Assembly (NCBI RefSeq): GCF_014656395.1
Contig: NZ_BNCI01000001.1
Span: 1,213,893 to 1,277,892 of the forward strand
Source: Kordiimonas sediminis
Lineage (GTDB): Bacteria; Pseudomonadota; Alphaproteobacteria; Sphingomonadales; Kordiimonadaceae
DNA length: 64,000 nt
Direction: 5' to 3'
Position 1 is the first letter of the stretch. Each line of letters opens with the position of its first letter. The position numbers were made by a program, and so were the translations under genes. This document shows positions 17,305 through 27,490 of the stretch, in pieces. The notes beneath the pieces were generated by a model. That model was not told the origin of the DNA, did not search any database, and saw nothing but the letters and a program-made list of their open reading frames with translations.

Positions 17305-17442
17305 TCTGGCGTAAAGCATTTCTACAGTATTTGCCTAGTTTTTTTAGCTTTCGCAGAGTTTGATATATGGTATGTACCCTCCCATATTGATGTGTGACTA
17401 AACTACGTTACGCCAACTTAATTATTAAGAATAAGAAATTAC

Positions 17443-18345
17443 ATGACAGACCTGACACACCTGAAACGACTAGAAGCCGAGAGCATTCATATCATGCGCG
17501 AAGTGGCAGCCGAGGCGGAAAACCCGGTTATGCTATATTCCATTGGTAAGGACAGCAGTGTGATGCTGCATCTGGCGATGAAGGCCTTTTACCCATCCAA
17601 ACCGCCATTCCCCGTAATGCATGTGGATACCACATGGAAGTTTCGTGAAATGATCGAGTTTCGGGACAAACTGTGTGCTGATCTGGGCCTTGACCTGATT
17701 GTTCATATCAATCAGGAAGGTGTAGATCAGGGCGTCGGTCCTTTTTCGCACGGCAGTCAGGTTCACACAGATGTTATGAAAACGCAGGGTCTGAAGCAGG
17801 CGCTGAATAAATACGGCTTTGATGCTGCTTTTGGTGGTGCCCGTCGCGACGAGGAAAAAAGCCGCGCAAAGGAGCGTATCTTTTCTTTCCGGTCAGCGCA
17901 GCACCGCTGGGACCCCAAAAGTCAACGCCCAGAGCTGTGGTCCCTGTATAACACACGCAAATCACAGGGCGAAAGCATCCGTGTCTTCCCTTTGTCCAAC
18001 TGGACTGAGCTGGACATCTGGCAGTATATCCATTTGGAGAATATTCCAATGGTACCGCTCTATTTTGCCAAGGAACGCCCTGTTGTGGAACGGGATGGTC
18101 AGTTGATCATGGTTGATGATGACCGGATGCCGCTGCAGGACGGTGAAAAGGTCGAAAACCGTATGGTGCGCTTCCGTACACTGGGCTGTTACCCGCTGAC
18201 AGGAGCGGTTGAATCGTCTGCGGCCACCCTTACGGACATCATTCAGGAAATGCTGCTTACACGGACGTCAGAGCGTCAGGGTCGTGTCATCGACCATGAT
18301 GCCGCCGCCAGTATGGAAAAGAAAAAACAGGAAGGATATTTCTAA
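17443..18345 (+). CDS. cysD: Sulfate adenylyltransferase subunit 2
   Basis: A 300-residue PP-loop ATPase subunit that makes adenosine 5'-phosphosulfate from ATP and sulfate together with CysN. The loop [10 protein letters not shown] (33-42), [28 protein letters not shown] and the end [11 protein letters not shown] are all as in CysD. Its stop overlaps the ATG of cysNC by one base. No sulfite or PAPS reductase genes are beside it, so its place inside a capsule locus with three sulfotransferase genes suggests PAPS for sulfation rather than for cysteine. Confidence 0.96.
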   Translation: MTDLTHLKRLEAESIHIMREVAAEAENPVMLYSIGKDSSVMLHLAMKAFYPSKPPFPVMHVDTTWKFREMIEFRDKLCADLGLDLIVHINQEGVDQGVGPFSHGSQVHTDVMKTQGLKQALNKYGFDAAFGGARRDEEKSRAKERIFSFRSAQHRWDPKSQRPELWSLYNTRKSQGESIRVFPLSNWTELDIWQYIHLENIPMVPLYFAKERPVVERDGQLIMVDDDRMPLQDGEKVENRMVRFRTLGCYPLTGAVESSAATLTDIIQEMLLTRTSERQGRVIDHDAAASMEKKKQEGYF

Positions 18346-20258
18346 TGGCACACCAGTCCGACCTGATTGAAAAAGATATTGATGCGTATCTGAAAGCGCA
18401 GGAAGAAAAGTCACTGTTGCGGTTCATTACCTGTGGCAGCGTGGATGATGGCAAATCGACCCTGATTGGGCGTCTTTTGTATGATTCTAAGCTGATTTTT
18501 GAAGATCAGTTAAATGCGCTCGAATCTGACAGTAAGAAAATGGGCACACAGGGCGAAGATATCGATTTTGCCTTGTTGGTGGACGGTTTGGCTGCAGAGC
18601 GGGAGCAAGGCATTACCATTGATGTGGCGTACCGTTTCTTTTCGACTGACAAACGCAAATTCATTGTGGCTGATACGCCGGGGCACGAGCAATATACGCG
18701 CAATATGGCGACCGGTGCGTCGACCGCTGACCTGGCAATTTTATTGATTGATGCCAGACGCGGCGTGCTGACACAGACACGCCGTCACAGTTTCATTGTT
18801 TCGCTTCTGGGGATTAAGAATGTTGTCCTCGCGGTGAATAAAATGGACCTGGTGGATTATAGTCAAAAGACCCTGAATGATATTGAGCTTGAATACCGGG
18901 AGTTTGCAAAGGGGTTGGGCATAGACGAGATCATGTCTATCCCAATTTCTGCACTGAAGGGTGACAATATCCTGACGACCAGTGAAAATATGCCCTGGTA
19001 CAAGGGGCCGACCCTGATGCAGTATCTGGAAGACGTTCGCGTTGAGGATGCCCGGAAGCTGGCTCCTTTCAGGATGCCGGTTCAGTGGGTAAACCGCCCT
19101 AATCTCGACTTCCGCGGCTTTTCAGGGACGATTGCCGGGGGCACGATTGCACCAGGTGATACGGTTAAGGTCCTGCCGAGTGCGAAGGTATCCAAGGTTA
19201 AATCCATTGTGACATATGATGGCGATCTGGACGCGGCAATCGCAGGCCAGGCAGTTACCATCACCCTGGAAGATGAGATTGATATTTCGCGCGGCGATGT
19301 GCTTGCCAGCACGGATCATCCACCGGAAGTCGCCGACCAGTTTGAAGCGAAAATCATCTGGATGCATGATGATGCCATGCTGCCGGGTCGTCCCTATTTG
19401 ATCAAGACGGCAAACAAGCAGGTTCCAGGCGTTGTGACCGCCCTGAAATATAAGGTTAATGTTAATACGCTTGAACATACCGCGGCGAAGAAGCTGGATT
19501 TGAACGAGATTGGTGTGTGTAACCTGTCGCTTGATAGTGCGATTGCGTTTGATGCCTATGCAGAAAATCCTGAGATGGGTAGCTTTATCATTATCGACCG
19601 TATGACCAACACAACGGTGGGTGTCGGTATGATTGATTTTGCCCTGCGCCGCGCATCAAATATTCACTGGCAGGCAATGGAAGTCAGTAAAGAAGCGCGG
19701 TCGGACCTGAAGATGCAGACGCCTGCAATTCTGTGGTTCACAGGCCTGTCGGGTTCAGGGAAGTCAACGGTCGCGAATATTGTCGAGGCACGTCTTCTGG
19801 GTCGGGGCAAGCATACATATACGCTGGACGGCGATAATGTGCGCCACGGTCTGAATAAGGATCTTGGTTTTACAGACGCTGACCGGGTGGAGAATATCCG
19901 CCGAATTGGGGAAGTGTCCAGACTGATGGTGGATGCAGGGCTTATGGTCCTGACCAGCTTTATCTCTCCTTTCCGTTCAGAACGGCAAATGGTACGCAAG
20001 TTGGTTGAAGACCGCGAGTTCATTGAGGTGTTTGTTGACACCCCGATCGAAATTTGCGCCGAGCGTGACCCTAAAGGGCTGTACAAAAAGGCCAAGGCAG
20101 GGGAGATCAAGAATTTCACCGGCTTTGATAGCCCGTATGAAAGACCAGAAAACGCTGAAATCCATCTGGAGACGGATAAAATGTCTGCCGAGGAATGCGC
20201 TGACAAGGTTATCGCATATCTGGAGGACAATAACTATCTATCCAGAAATGGTGGCTAA
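18345..20258 (+). CDS. cysNC: Bifunctional sulfate adenylyltransferase subunit 1 / APS kinase
   Basis: A 637-residue fusion. The N-terminal part is an EF-Tu-like GTPase (GSVDDGKST at 31-39, DTPGHEQY near 110, NKMD near 165) that drives CysD. The C-terminal part from about residue 455 is an adenylylsulfate kinase with the P-loop GLSGSGKST near 466, [16 protein letters not shown] and the family's [10 protein letters not shown]. The product is PAPS, the universal sulfate donor. The fusion is common in proteobacteria. A strong bidirectional terminator follows 34 bases after the stop. Confidence 0.96.
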   Translation: MAHQSDLIEKDIDAYLKAQEEKSLLRFITCGSVDDGKSTLIGRLLYDSKLIFEDQLNALESDSKKMGTQGEDIDFALLVDGLAAEREQGITIDVAYRFFSTDKRKFIVADTPGHEQYTRNMATGASTADLAILLIDARRGVLTQTRRHSFIVSLLGIKNVVLAVNKMDLVDYSQKTLNDIELEYREFAKGLGIDEIMSIPISALKGDNILTTSENMPWYKGPTLMQYLEDVRVEDARKLAPFRMPVQWVNRPNLDFRGFSGTIAGGTIAPGDTVKVLPSAKVSKVKSIVTYDGDLDAAIAGQAVTITLEDEIDISRGDVLASTDHPPEVADQFEAKIIWMHDDAMLPGRPYLIKTANKQVPGVVTALKYKVNVNTLEHTAAKKLDLNEIGVCNLSLDSAIAFDAYAENPEMGSFIIIDRMTNTTVGVGMIDFALRRASNIHWQAMEVSKEARSDLKMQTPAILWFTGLSGSGKSTVANIVEARLLGRGKHTYTLDGDNVRHGLNKDLGFTDADRVENIRRIGEVSRLMVDAGLMVLTSFISPFRSERQMVRKLVEDREFIEVFVDTPIEICAERDPKGLYKKAKAGEIKNFTGFDSPYERPENAEIHLETDKMSAEECADKVIAYLEDNNYLSRNGG

Positions 20259-20291
20259 GTTCGGCGAGAGCACTGCCACTTAGAGAAAACG

Positions 20292-20347
20292 AAAAAGCCG
20301 TGACGGTGATGTGACTGAATGCCAGTCTTCCTGTCACGGCTTTTTTT
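20292..20347. terminator. Bidirectional terminator between cysNC and the convergent ltaS-like gene
   Basis: A 13-base-pair perfect stem (AAAAAGCCGTGAC at 20292-20304 with its complement at 20333-20345), a 28-base loop, a T run on the plus strand and a matching T run on the minus strand. It would end both the cysD-cysNC transcript and the minus-strand kpsS-ltaS-like transcript. Confidence 0.85.
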
Positions 20348-20405
20348 CGGTCTGGCGCTGGCTAGCCTGCCATGTGTGCAGTCCAGCATGAAAGCATCTG
20401 GGAAA

Positions 20406-21971
20406 TCAGGTGCGGAGGGTTTTCAAAAGGAAGTCACCAAACGCTGTGATATCCATTCGGGACACGCCGTCAACAGGCTTGTCAGAGTGCCAAACAAGAT
20501 AGTTGGTTGCAATGTCTGAAAACCCTGCCCGGTCGAACGCAGGACCAAGTGCAGGCATATGATCTCCATACATGGCAACGAGACGAGGGCGGTCCGTATG
20601 ACTGGACTGTATGGACAGCCTGTCAAACATCCCCATCAGATTATCCATGTGAACCTGATAGAGGCTAAATTCCTGATCATCTGACGGCGTGGCCTGCATG
20701 GCGGCCGCTTCGTCGATATGCTCAGCCAATCGACCCGCAAGCCAGGGGCCGTGGCTTTCGATTGAGATGGCAAAAATAAAAATAGGCTGGTCACTGTTTT
20801 GTCTTAGCCCGGATATAACTTGCTCGATAGTGTCCGTCAGGCATGCATCACTTACGTAGGGGCCAAAATACTGAGGATCGCTGATTTCCTGCAAGTCGAT
20901 GAACTCGTCAAACCCCAGATTGGGGATCACGGTATCCCGACGGTAAAATTCTTTTTTTGCAGGGTGAATGCAAACTGTTTTATAGCCCATGGCTTTAAGC
21001 TTGTGGGCAATGGACTGTACCGGGGTAGAGGCAGTTCGGATGTACGGATTTAAAAAATCGACACCCAGAGTTTTAATTGGGCATCCGGTCAGGAAGGAAA
21101 ATTCCGTTTGCATGGTATAGGCACCCCATGCTGGCACATCGACAGCTTCAATATGGACACCAGCTGCAGCTAATCGGTTGAGTGTTTCCCAGCTTTCGCC
21201 CGAGCCCACATGGTCAGTTGAAAAATACCGGTTCAGATCAAAGAATGACTCGCCCTGTATGGCGATCAGGTCTGCAAGTTTTTGTCCGTTGTTTTCGTAC
21301 TGGCTCGATGCAGGCAGCACATCTTCATCTTGTTCCTTGGGGGCGGGCAGTTTTTTGTGCGGTATGAACCAGCACAGACCATATAGAAAAAGTGCACCGT
21401 ACATGCCGTGTCGGGCGACATCGCGGCAAGGGTCCAGTGTCAGATCAAACATCTCGGGCGTTTTGTTCTGCATCCATCTCAGGAGAGCATTGCGGCCTAC
21501 TTTGACACTTACCCAAAGTGCACCAATCCCCAGACCCCACAAGGCTACAGGGGGTATGCTTGACTGCATGGCAGCATAGGGCGTTTCAAGCATGTAGGCG
21601 GCGATGACAAGACCAGCGAACAAGAGGCTAAGGAAAATCAGGATCGGTGACCCGACATAAGCGATATAAAATTCCGGATAAATGCGAAGGTGCCTTAGGT
21701 TTTCAAAATCATGCAGCACAAAAGGCATCTTTAACACCCGTTCTTTGGTGTTCGAGATGGCTGCAAAGCCTGTGAATATCAGCAGATAGAGCGCAAGACT
21801 TAGAAGCGGTAAACTGGTGATCAGCGCGAAGATTGTATAGAGCGCAACGGAAACAAGCGGTGTCAGGATATAAAAAGCGCGAGAACGGGTACAGTCGCCG
21901 TAACTGGTCCGGATAAAAGGTTCCTGCAAAAACGGAAACAGGATCAGGAAAATAAAAATGGCGGCAATCAT
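20406..21971 (-). CDS. LTA-synthase-like phosphoglycerol transferase (sulfatase fold)
   Basis: A 521-residue membrane protein with about five hydrophobic segments in the first 220 residues and then a sulfatase/LTA-synthase domain. The metal and nucleophile residues are recognisable: IQGESFFD (metal Glu), AYTMQTEFSFLTG (the Thr nucleophile), and MYGDHMPALG (metal Asp-His). FAISIESHGPW is also typical. Such enzymes (LtaS, OpgB/MdoB) move phosphoglycerol from phosphatidylglycerol to a sugar polymer outside the inner membrane. It overlaps kpsS by four bases, so it is probably a capsule-modifying enzyme here; a role in other glycan or phosphoethanolamine decoration cannot be excluded. Confidence 0.8.
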   Translation of the reverse strand: MIAAIFIFLILFPFLQEPFIRTSYGDCTRSRAFYILTPLVSVALYTIFALITSLPLLSLALYLLIFTGFAAISNTKERVLKMPFVLHDFENLRHLRIYPEFYIAYVGSPILIFLSLLFAGLVIAAYMLETPYAAMQSSIPPVALWGLGIGALWVSVKVGRNALLRWMQNKTPEMFDLTLDPCRDVARHGMYGALFLYGLCWFIPHKKLPAPKEQDEDVLPASSQYENNGQKLADLIAIQGESFFDLNRYFSTDHVGSGESWETLNRLAAAGVHIEAVDVPAWGAYTMQTEFSFLTGCPIKTLGVDFLNPYIRTASTPVQSIAHKLKAMGYKTVCIHPAKKEFYRRDTVIPNLGFDEFIDLQEISDPQYFGPYVSDACLTDTIEQVISGLRQNSDQPIFIFAISIESHGPWLAGRLAEHIDEAAAMQATPSDDQEFSLYQVHMDNLMGMFDRLSIQSSHTDRPRLVAMYGDHMPALGPAFDRAGFSDIATNYLVWHSDKPVDGVSRMDITAFGDFLLKTLRT

Positions 21972-23377
21972 AGCGATATGTCTGCCTTCTGCTGATCTGT
22001 TATTTGCAAGGATTGCCTGTCAGCAAGCAGTCTGGTTACAGCAGCGTCGGCAGCGACTGTAAGCCCTTCGTGCGTGAATAAATCACCGGGGATTTGTGTT
22101 GTTGCAATGACGACTTTCATAAAGTCCTTGATATCCTCTTTTGCAGGGGCAGTCGCACTGGTCCAGAATTCATCAAGTGTGCCGCTGAATGTGATGTCTG
22201 CCATGTCGTAGAACGCACGGCCTGTAACTTTCACAGGCTTTAAATGACGTAAAGCTGCAAACCCTGTGGTGCTGTTGACTAGCACAACACCTTTGCAGTT
22301 GGATAGAATTTCTTCAAGATTGCCACCAATTAGAAAATCAACCCTGTCAGAGATGCCGTGTGCTTTTGCATGCCTTTGAATGAAGCGGGCGTAATTGATG
22401 CGGCCATTGTCAAGGGGATGCAGTTTAATAAGGAGCCTGTCCTTCCCCTTCGCATGTACTGCGAACGACTGCAAAATCTCCTCTATAAAATCGGTCACAG
22501 ATGCATAGGAGGAGTTCGCCCGTATCTGGTAGTCTGAGTTCAGTTGGAGCGGTACAAGAAAGAAGTCTGTTTCCGTTAGTTCATACCGTTTTGCCAGTTG
22601 GCTGTGATGGTTTTTTATGAACGGAGCATTTGCCAGTTTTTTGATCCAGCCCCATGCTTCCTGTGCTTTTGTCTCTGGCCGATGCGTTTTGTAAGCCGGA
22701 TACAGAACTGGATTAAGAAGGCTGGCGGCGATATTCATCAGGTCCATCCGTACCCGCGCTGGCATCGGGTTGCCGTAGGTGCGCTGTGGGTTAAAAACGT
22801 CAATATGGGCAAGGCTGTCACCCAAGTCGTTTTGAGCGTTTGCCTTCTCTTGCGTACGCGTTAGAGTTTGAAGGATGGCTCTGATACCTGTCAGGGTGCG
22901 GGGCATGTTTGATTTGTTATTACTGCCGCCTTTTTCAAAGGTAATCCAGCCTGGACGGATATAGCCTTCTTCACAGACGTAGAGCGTTAGCCCGCGTTGT
23001 TTGGCTTCTTCAATAGCAGGCAGGTGGATTTCGCGGCAGTCTCCAAAAAGGATAAGCGTGTCTACTTGATGCTGGTCGATAATGTTGCGGTAGAACCCGG
23101 CAAGAGTATCTGAAGTGCCAGTGAAACGGGTTGCAGGCAAGTTACGCCAAAACAAAGCATCCCCGGCAGTATAGTGAACTTTGTGTACATGGTGACCAGC
23201 ACGGGCAAGTCGATCCCCGATTTCCTGAAAAAAGGGTGTTGGCATCCCCTGCAGAAACAGGAAAGACCTGGGGGTATTTACGGTAGGATGTGCTGGGTCT
23301 GACTTTATGGTCACGGCTGATTGTTCCACCATAGTGTGGGTTTTGTGATCTGTATCAAAAGCAGGCCTTGGGTTCAA
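21968..23377 (-). CDS. kpsS: Capsule Kdo-linker transferase KpsS
   Basis: About 469 residues. KpsS adds the first Kdo to the lipid anchor of ABC-dependent capsules. Matching features are FLFLQGMPTPFFQEIGDRLARAGH-type start (split motif LQGMPTPFF), ILFGDCREIHLPA, VCEEGYIRPGWITFE and, near the end, LIKLHPLDNG and VLVNSTTGFAALRHLKPV, the same fold signature as KpsC. The start is uncertain: the longest frame begins with a GTG at 23395 without a ribosome site, while a TTG at 23377 has AGGA six bases before it. It is co-transcribed with the phosphoglycerol transferase gene. Confidence 0.9.
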   Translation of the reverse strand: MNPRPAFDTDHKTHTMVEQSAVTIKSDPAHPTVNTPRSFLFLQGMPTPFFQEIGDRLARAGHHVHKVHYTAGDALFWRNLPATRFTGTSDTLAGFYRNIIDQHQVDTLILFGDCREIHLPAIEEAKQRGLTLYVCEEGYIRPGWITFEKGGSNNKSNMPRTLTGIRAILQTLTRTQEKANAQNDLGDSLAHIDVFNPQRTYGNPMPARVRMDLMNIAASLLNPVLYPAYKTHRPETKAQEAWGWIKKLANAPFIKNHHSQLAKRYELTETDFFLVPLQLNSDYQIRANSSYASVTDFIEEILQSFAVHAKGKDRLLIKLHPLDNGRINYARFIQRHAKAHGISDRVDFLIGGNLEEILSNCKGVVLVNSTTGFAALRHLKPVKVTGRAFYDMADITFSGTLDEFWTSATAPAKEDIKDFMKVVIATTQIPGDLFTHEGLTVAADAAVTRLLADRQSLQITDQQKADISL

Positions 23378-23817
23378 TTTGTTTCCTGTGTGCACGGTGA
23401 CTAATTGCGGGTGTGCTTACGCGCTGTAGGGTTAAACTGTTTCATTTGAGCCATACTATTGCCACTATATGTTGGGATCAGAGGGGTAAATCCCATGTGA
23501 GCCGTTGACGGATTGGATGCGATTCTCTATTGGTATTTGAATTGGGGTTACGGCGTTCATCTTGTGTACATGTTTCGTATTGCAAAAGGTCGACGTGTCG
23601 TGTGGCAAGCGACAAGTCACTAAGTCGTGGATCTGTTTTTGCGTAGGAGTGAAGACTAAAATTTGACAGGATAGTTGTACCACTAAGGTGGGTGTGCTAC
23701 TTTCCCGGAAATTTTTTGCCAGCCTTCAGGCGTCATTTTTACAATGCTGGAATTATATTTTATTTCAATGCGTTGTTGGTAATAAAGCAAAGATAAAAAT
23801 ACAATTGAGGACAGTTT
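23378..23817. promoter_or_regulatory. Divergent promoter region between kpsS and kpsF
   Basis: About 440 bases between two operons that point away from each other, AT-rich near the kpsF side. I see no convincing gene; the 72-residue minus-strand frame at 23465-23683 has odd composition. A TTGACA at 23663-23668 is a possible -35 element for kpsF, but no good -10 follows at the right spacing. GAGGA about seven bases before the kpsF ATG is a good ribosome site. A conserved operator cannot be named. Confidence 0.4.
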
Positions 23818-24825
23818 ATGAAGACTTCTTCAGACACTAATGTTCTAGAACTTCCAAATACTGTTAAGGCAGATCTGACAGAAACCATAAATAATATAGG
23901 CGCAGCCTTCCTGAAGCAGGGTCAGGCGCTTGAGAGACTTTCCCAGACATTTGATGAAAATGCGTACCGCGAGGCAATCCGCCTGTCGCTGAACACGCAT
24001 GGTCATATGATTGTCATCGGCATGGGGAAATCGGGACATGTTGCCCGCAAGATCTCTGCGACGCTTGCTTCCACGGGTACACCATCCTTCTTCCTGCATC
24101 CGGCGGAAGCATCGCACGGCGATCTGGGTATGGTAACCAAGGACGACTCGCTTCTTTTGATTTCTTATTCTGGCGAAACGTCCGAGATTATTCAGTTGCT
24201 GCCGTCCCTGAAGGCGTTCGGTAACAAGATCATTGCTATTACGGGTGCGAAAAGTTCCACATTGGGGCGGGCCGCTGATGTTGTTTTGGAAATTCCAATC
24301 GCCGAAGAAGTGTGCCCGAACAATCTGGTGCCGACGACATCCATTGTGGTGACAACAGTCATGGGCGATGCGCTTGCACTCTCCCTGATGCAGCTCCGTC
24401 AATTCCATGCCAAGGATTTCGCCCGCTATCATCCAGGCGGCTCGCTTGGTCGGCGTCTGTTGAAGAAGGTGGAAGACGTTATGCTTTCCAACTCTGTCCC
24501 AACGGTACCGCCCACGATGGTGCTTTTGGAATTGGCGGCGGAAATGGCGGGTGGTCCTGCCGGTGTCGCGGTTGTGGTGGACGAACAGAGAAAGCCTGTG
24601 GGTATCGTTACCAAGGGTCAATTGGCCGTTGCCCTGCGAGTTACGCGCCGTATTCGCGAAGTATCTGCAAGCCAGTGTATGAGCCAGGATTTCTCAATCA
24701 TTAAGCGTGGTCAGATTGTTGATGATGCAGAAACAATGCTTCGGTCTGATGAAGTGAAATTCCTAGTGGTTGTGAATGAAGACGGAACTTTTGCGGGCCT
24801 TTACAAGCATGAAGAAGAAGCCTAG
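23818..24825 (+). CDS. kpsF: Arabinose-5-phosphate isomerase
   Basis: A 335-residue enzyme turning ribulose-5-phosphate into arabinose-5-phosphate, the first dedicated step of Kdo synthesis. It has a SIS domain (about 45-185; MIVIGMGKSGHVARKIS, HPAEASHGDLGM, LISYSGETSE, and HPGGSLGRRLL at the end) and two CBS domains (about 210-330). It leads the export operon, so it is called KpsF (KdsD family). With kdsA, kdsC and kdsB it completes the CMP-Kdo pathway inside the window. Confidence 0.94.
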   Translation: MKTSSDTNVLELPNTVKADLTETINNIGAAFLKQGQALERLSQTFDENAYREAIRLSLNTHGHMIVIGMGKSGHVARKISATLASTGTPSFFLHPAEASHGDLGMVTKDDSLLLISYSGETSEIIQLLPSLKAFGNKIIAITGAKSSTLGRAADVVLEIPIAEEVCPNNLVPTTSIVVTTVMGDALALSLMQLRQFHAKDFARYHPGGSLGRRLLKKVEDVMLSNSVPTVPPTMVLLELAAEMAGGPAGVAVVVDEQRKPVGIVTKGQLAVALRVTRRIREVSASQCMSQDFSIIKRGQIVDDAETMLRSDEVKFLVVVNEDGTFAGLYKHEEEA

Positions 24826-24869
24826 GGTCTAACCTTGGACGGAATTTCCGGTTAGAGTAGGGACACTCC

Positions 24870-25652
24870 ATGCGCGCAAGATCCACTCTTGCAATCCAAA
24901 AAGATGTTGTGTTCGCCATTTTCCTTCGGGAAATGAGCGGCCGCTTTTCCGGATACACTTTTGGCAATATTTGGTTGGTGCTTGAACCGCTTCTGATGAT
25001 GGGGGTTTTCATCCTCTTGTTCGGTGCGCGCGGACGGGGCGAATTTGGCTATGCCGAACCGCCAATCTTTATTTTTGCCGGTTTCCTGCCGTTTAGGCTT
25101 TTGTGGAATTCAACCATGCGCAACAATATGAATGCGCTGGGGTCTGCCAAACAGCTGATCGGGTTTAGGCAGGTAAAACTGTTTGATGTGTTTCTTGCCC
25201 GGACCCTGTCCGAAGGGGCGCTTTTCTTTGTTGTGGGAACTATTATCGGGTTGATATTCCTGTGGCTTGGGTTTGATCCGGTTCCAAAAGACTTTTTGGG
25301 TGTGTTTGGATACTGTTTTCTTCTGTGGCTATTTGCAGCAGGGTTTGGCATTCTGGCATGCATTTTATCCGAAATTACGCAGGAAATTCAGAAGGTCATA
25401 TCGCTTATCAGTATGCCGTTGATGATTTTGTCGGCTGTGTTTTTCCCGATGTCAACTATTCCGGAGCCGTACCGTTCGTGGCTGGCGTATAATCCGCTTG
25501 TTCATTTTAATGAATTTATCAGGGAACATTGGTTGCAGGCCTACACCAGCCCGGTAGCGGATATGGAATATCTATTGGCCTGGACAATCGGTATGCTGAC
25601 AGTCGCGCTGGCCACCTACCGGTTACGCTGGAAGAAGGTTCTGGCCACATGA
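24870..25652 (+). CDS. kpsM: Capsule ABC transporter permease KpsM
   Basis: A 260-residue inner-membrane permease with about six spans, of the ABC-2 polysaccharide export type. FLREMSGRFSGYTFGNIWLVLEPL near the N terminus is split by an amphipathic helix as in KpsM/CtrC/BexB, and the end has ISLISMPLMILSAVFFPMSTIPEP and a Trp-rich re-entrant segment. With KpsT it flips the lipid-Kdo-linked capsule across the inner membrane. Its stop overlaps the kpsT start as ATGA (25649-25652). Confidence 0.93.
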   Translation: MRARSTLAIQKDVVFAIFLREMSGRFSGYTFGNIWLVLEPLLMMGVFILLFGARGRGEFGYAEPPIFIFAGFLPFRLLWNSTMRNNMNALGSAKQLIGFRQVKLFDVFLARTLSEGALFFVVGTIIGLIFLWLGFDPVPKDFLGVFGYCFLLWLFAAGFGILACILSEITQEIQKVISLISMPLMILSAVFFPMSTIPEPYRSWLAYNPLVHFNEFIREHWLQAYTSPVADMEYLLAWTIGMLTVALATYRLRWKKVLAT

Positions 25653-26299
25653 TCCATCTGGAAAACCTTACAAAATATTATCCTACCCGGTATGGCCCCA
25701 AATATGTATTTAAGGATTTGAACCTGACATTGCCCGGGGATCGGGACATCGCAATTCTGGGGGAAAACGGCGCAGGGAAGTCAACACTACTGCGTATTAT
25801 CGGGGGAATTGATTTTCCGTCTAAAGGTAAAGTGCGGTCAGAGCGCTATATCTCCTGGCCGCTTGCCCTCGGGAGTGGTTATCAGCGCAGTATGACGGGG
25901 CGGGAGAATGTCCGGTTTGTGTGTCGCATTCACGGGATTAAAGACACGCGCGCGATTGAGGAATATGTGAAAGAATTTTCAGGCCTGGGACAGAACTTTG
26001 AGTTGCCGGTAGCCGGCTATTCTTCCGGAATGCGTTCAAAATATAATTTTTCTGTCAGCATGGGCCTTGATTTCGATACCTATCTTTTGGATGAAATTAT
26101 GTCGGTTGGTGATGTTTCTTTTCGTAAAAAGTGTGAAGAAGCCCTCGACGCGAAAAGAGAATCTGCCAACATCATACTTGTGTCACATTCTATGAATGTA
26201 GTACGCCGCCATTGCAATGCCGCTATTTTGCTTGCATATGGAAGGGCAGAATTTTACGAAAGTATCGATCGTGCGATTTTCAGGTATGAAAATCTGTAG
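25649..26299 (+). CDS. kpsT: Capsule ABC transporter ATPase KpsT
   Basis: A 216-residue nucleotide-binding subunit. Walker A is GENGAGKST (38-46), the signature is YSSGMRSK, Walker B is YLLDEI, and the switch His is in LVSHSMN. Small size without a C-terminal binding domain matches the KpsT/CtrD/BexA type used for conserved lipid-terminal export, not the O-antigen Wzt type. The frame is open to 25529, but the ATG at 25649 in the overlap with kpsM gives the family start MIHLENLTKYYP. Confidence 0.94.
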   Translation: MIHLENLTKYYPTRYGPKYVFKDLNLTLPGDRDIAILGENGAGKSTLLRIIGGIDFPSKGKVRSERYISWPLALGSGYQRSMTGRENVRFVCRIHGIKDTRAIEEYVKEFSGLGQNFELPVAGYSSGMRSKYNFSVSMGLDFDTYLLDEIMSVGDVSFRKKCEEALDAKRESANIILVSHSMNVVRRHCNAAILLAYGRAEFYESIDRAIFRYENL

Positions 26300-26317
26300 A
26301 TACAAAATGGGGTCTTA

Positions 26318-27490
26318 ATGCAGACAGGGTTGGAAAAATTACGCAGTGCCGTAGCCAGTAGATTTTCAGAATCTACAAAAGGTTCAAGGCAGTCCGGATT
26401 TATGGGCATGCTCTCCAGCCTTGGTGGGTATCGCTATGTGGTATTTACGGTTCTTCTGGCCGCTTTATATTACGGGGTTTATGCATCTGACCGGTATGCA
26501 ACCGTTACGCAGATTTATGTCAAACAGGTCCGTGGTGGTGCCATGCCCGTTTCCGCGCTGACCAGTCTGATGGGTGCGTCCAGCGAACGACAGGATGCGC
26601 TTCTGGTCCAGCAGTATATTTTGTCCAAGGATATGCTGGCACACCTCGATGCGAAAATTGGTTTGAAACAGCATTTCAGCGCCAAGGACTGGGATATTGT
26701 TTCCCGTCTTGATGATGATGCAACGGATGAAGACTTTCTGGAATATTTTCATAGTCGGTTAAAACTAACCCTGGACCCGGAAAGTTCTATCCTGACGGTG
26801 GAAGGGCAGGCCTTTACCCCGGAATATTCCAAAATGCTGATCGAAGAGATTGTCAGTGAGTCAGAGACGTTCATCAACCGTATCAGCCAGCAGATCGCCG
26901 AGCAGGAGACAGAGTTCGTTACCCGTGAATTGACCCGGAGTAAGGATGCGCTACATGCGGCGCAGCAGGATATCCTGAAGTTTCAGAATACATATTCCTT
27001 GCTTGATCCGGAACAAACAAGTGCCGCCGTGCAAACTGTTGTTAATGAACTTGATGCAGAGCTGGTGCGTTTGCGGGCCGAGGAAAAGACGCTGTTATCC
27101 TATATGAACCCCGAAGCATCAGATGTCGTGGTTGTTCGAGATAGAATTGACGCAGTGGAAAGACAGCTTAGCGAAGAACGCAAGCGCATGACAGATGTCA
27201 TGGATGATCAGGCTCTCAGTGATTTGAACGCAATGTACCGGGAAAAGGAATTGTCGCTGCAGTTTGCCACAGACTTATACCAGACGACGCTGGCGGGGTA
27301 TGAGCAGGCGCGGGTGGAGTCATTTCGCAAAATCAAACATCTTGTCGTAGTAGAAAAGCCGGTTACTGCAGACGAGGCGTTATATCCAAGAAAGCTTTAT
27401 AATCTTGCTACTCTGCTGGTTATTTTAAGTTTGATATACGGAATTATGGTGATGACTATCGCAACTATTCGGGAGCATCGGGATGCGTAA
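26318..27490 (+). CDS. kpsE: Capsule export inner-membrane/periplasmic protein KpsE
   Basis: A 390-residue polysaccharide co-polymerase (PCP-3, KpsE/CtrB/BexC). It has an N-terminal membrane span (about 38-55, VVFTVLLAALYYGVYAS), a periplasmic part with SESETFINRISQQIAEQE and long heptad-rich coiled coil (about 190-330), and a second span close to the C terminus (LYNLATLLVILSLIYGIMVM). It bridges KpsMT to the outer-membrane protein. It overlaps the kpsD start by 8 bases. Confidence 0.92.
   Translation: MQTGLEKLRSAVASRFSESTKGSRQSGFMGMLSSLGGYRYVVFTVLLAALYYGVYASDRYATVTQIYVKQVRGGAMPVSALTSLMGASSERQDALLVQQYILSKDMLAHLDAKIGLKQHFSAKDWDIVSRLDDDATDEDFLEYFHSRLKLTLDPESSILTVEGQAFTPEYSKMLIEEIVSESETFINRISQQIAEQETEFVTRELTRSKDALHAAQQDILKFQNTYSLLDPEQTSAAVQTVVNELDAELVRLRAEEKTLLSYMNPEASDVVVVRDRIDAVERQLSEERKRMTDVMDDQALSDLNAMYREKELSLQFATDLYQTTLAGYEQARVESFRKIKHLVVVEKPVTADEALYPRKLYNLATLLVILSLIYGIMVMTIATIREHRDA

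Noticed and set aside
23465-23683. 72-codon minus-strand frame in the kpsS-kpsF gap
   Set aside because: No ribosome site, poor composition, and the region fits a divergent promoter better.
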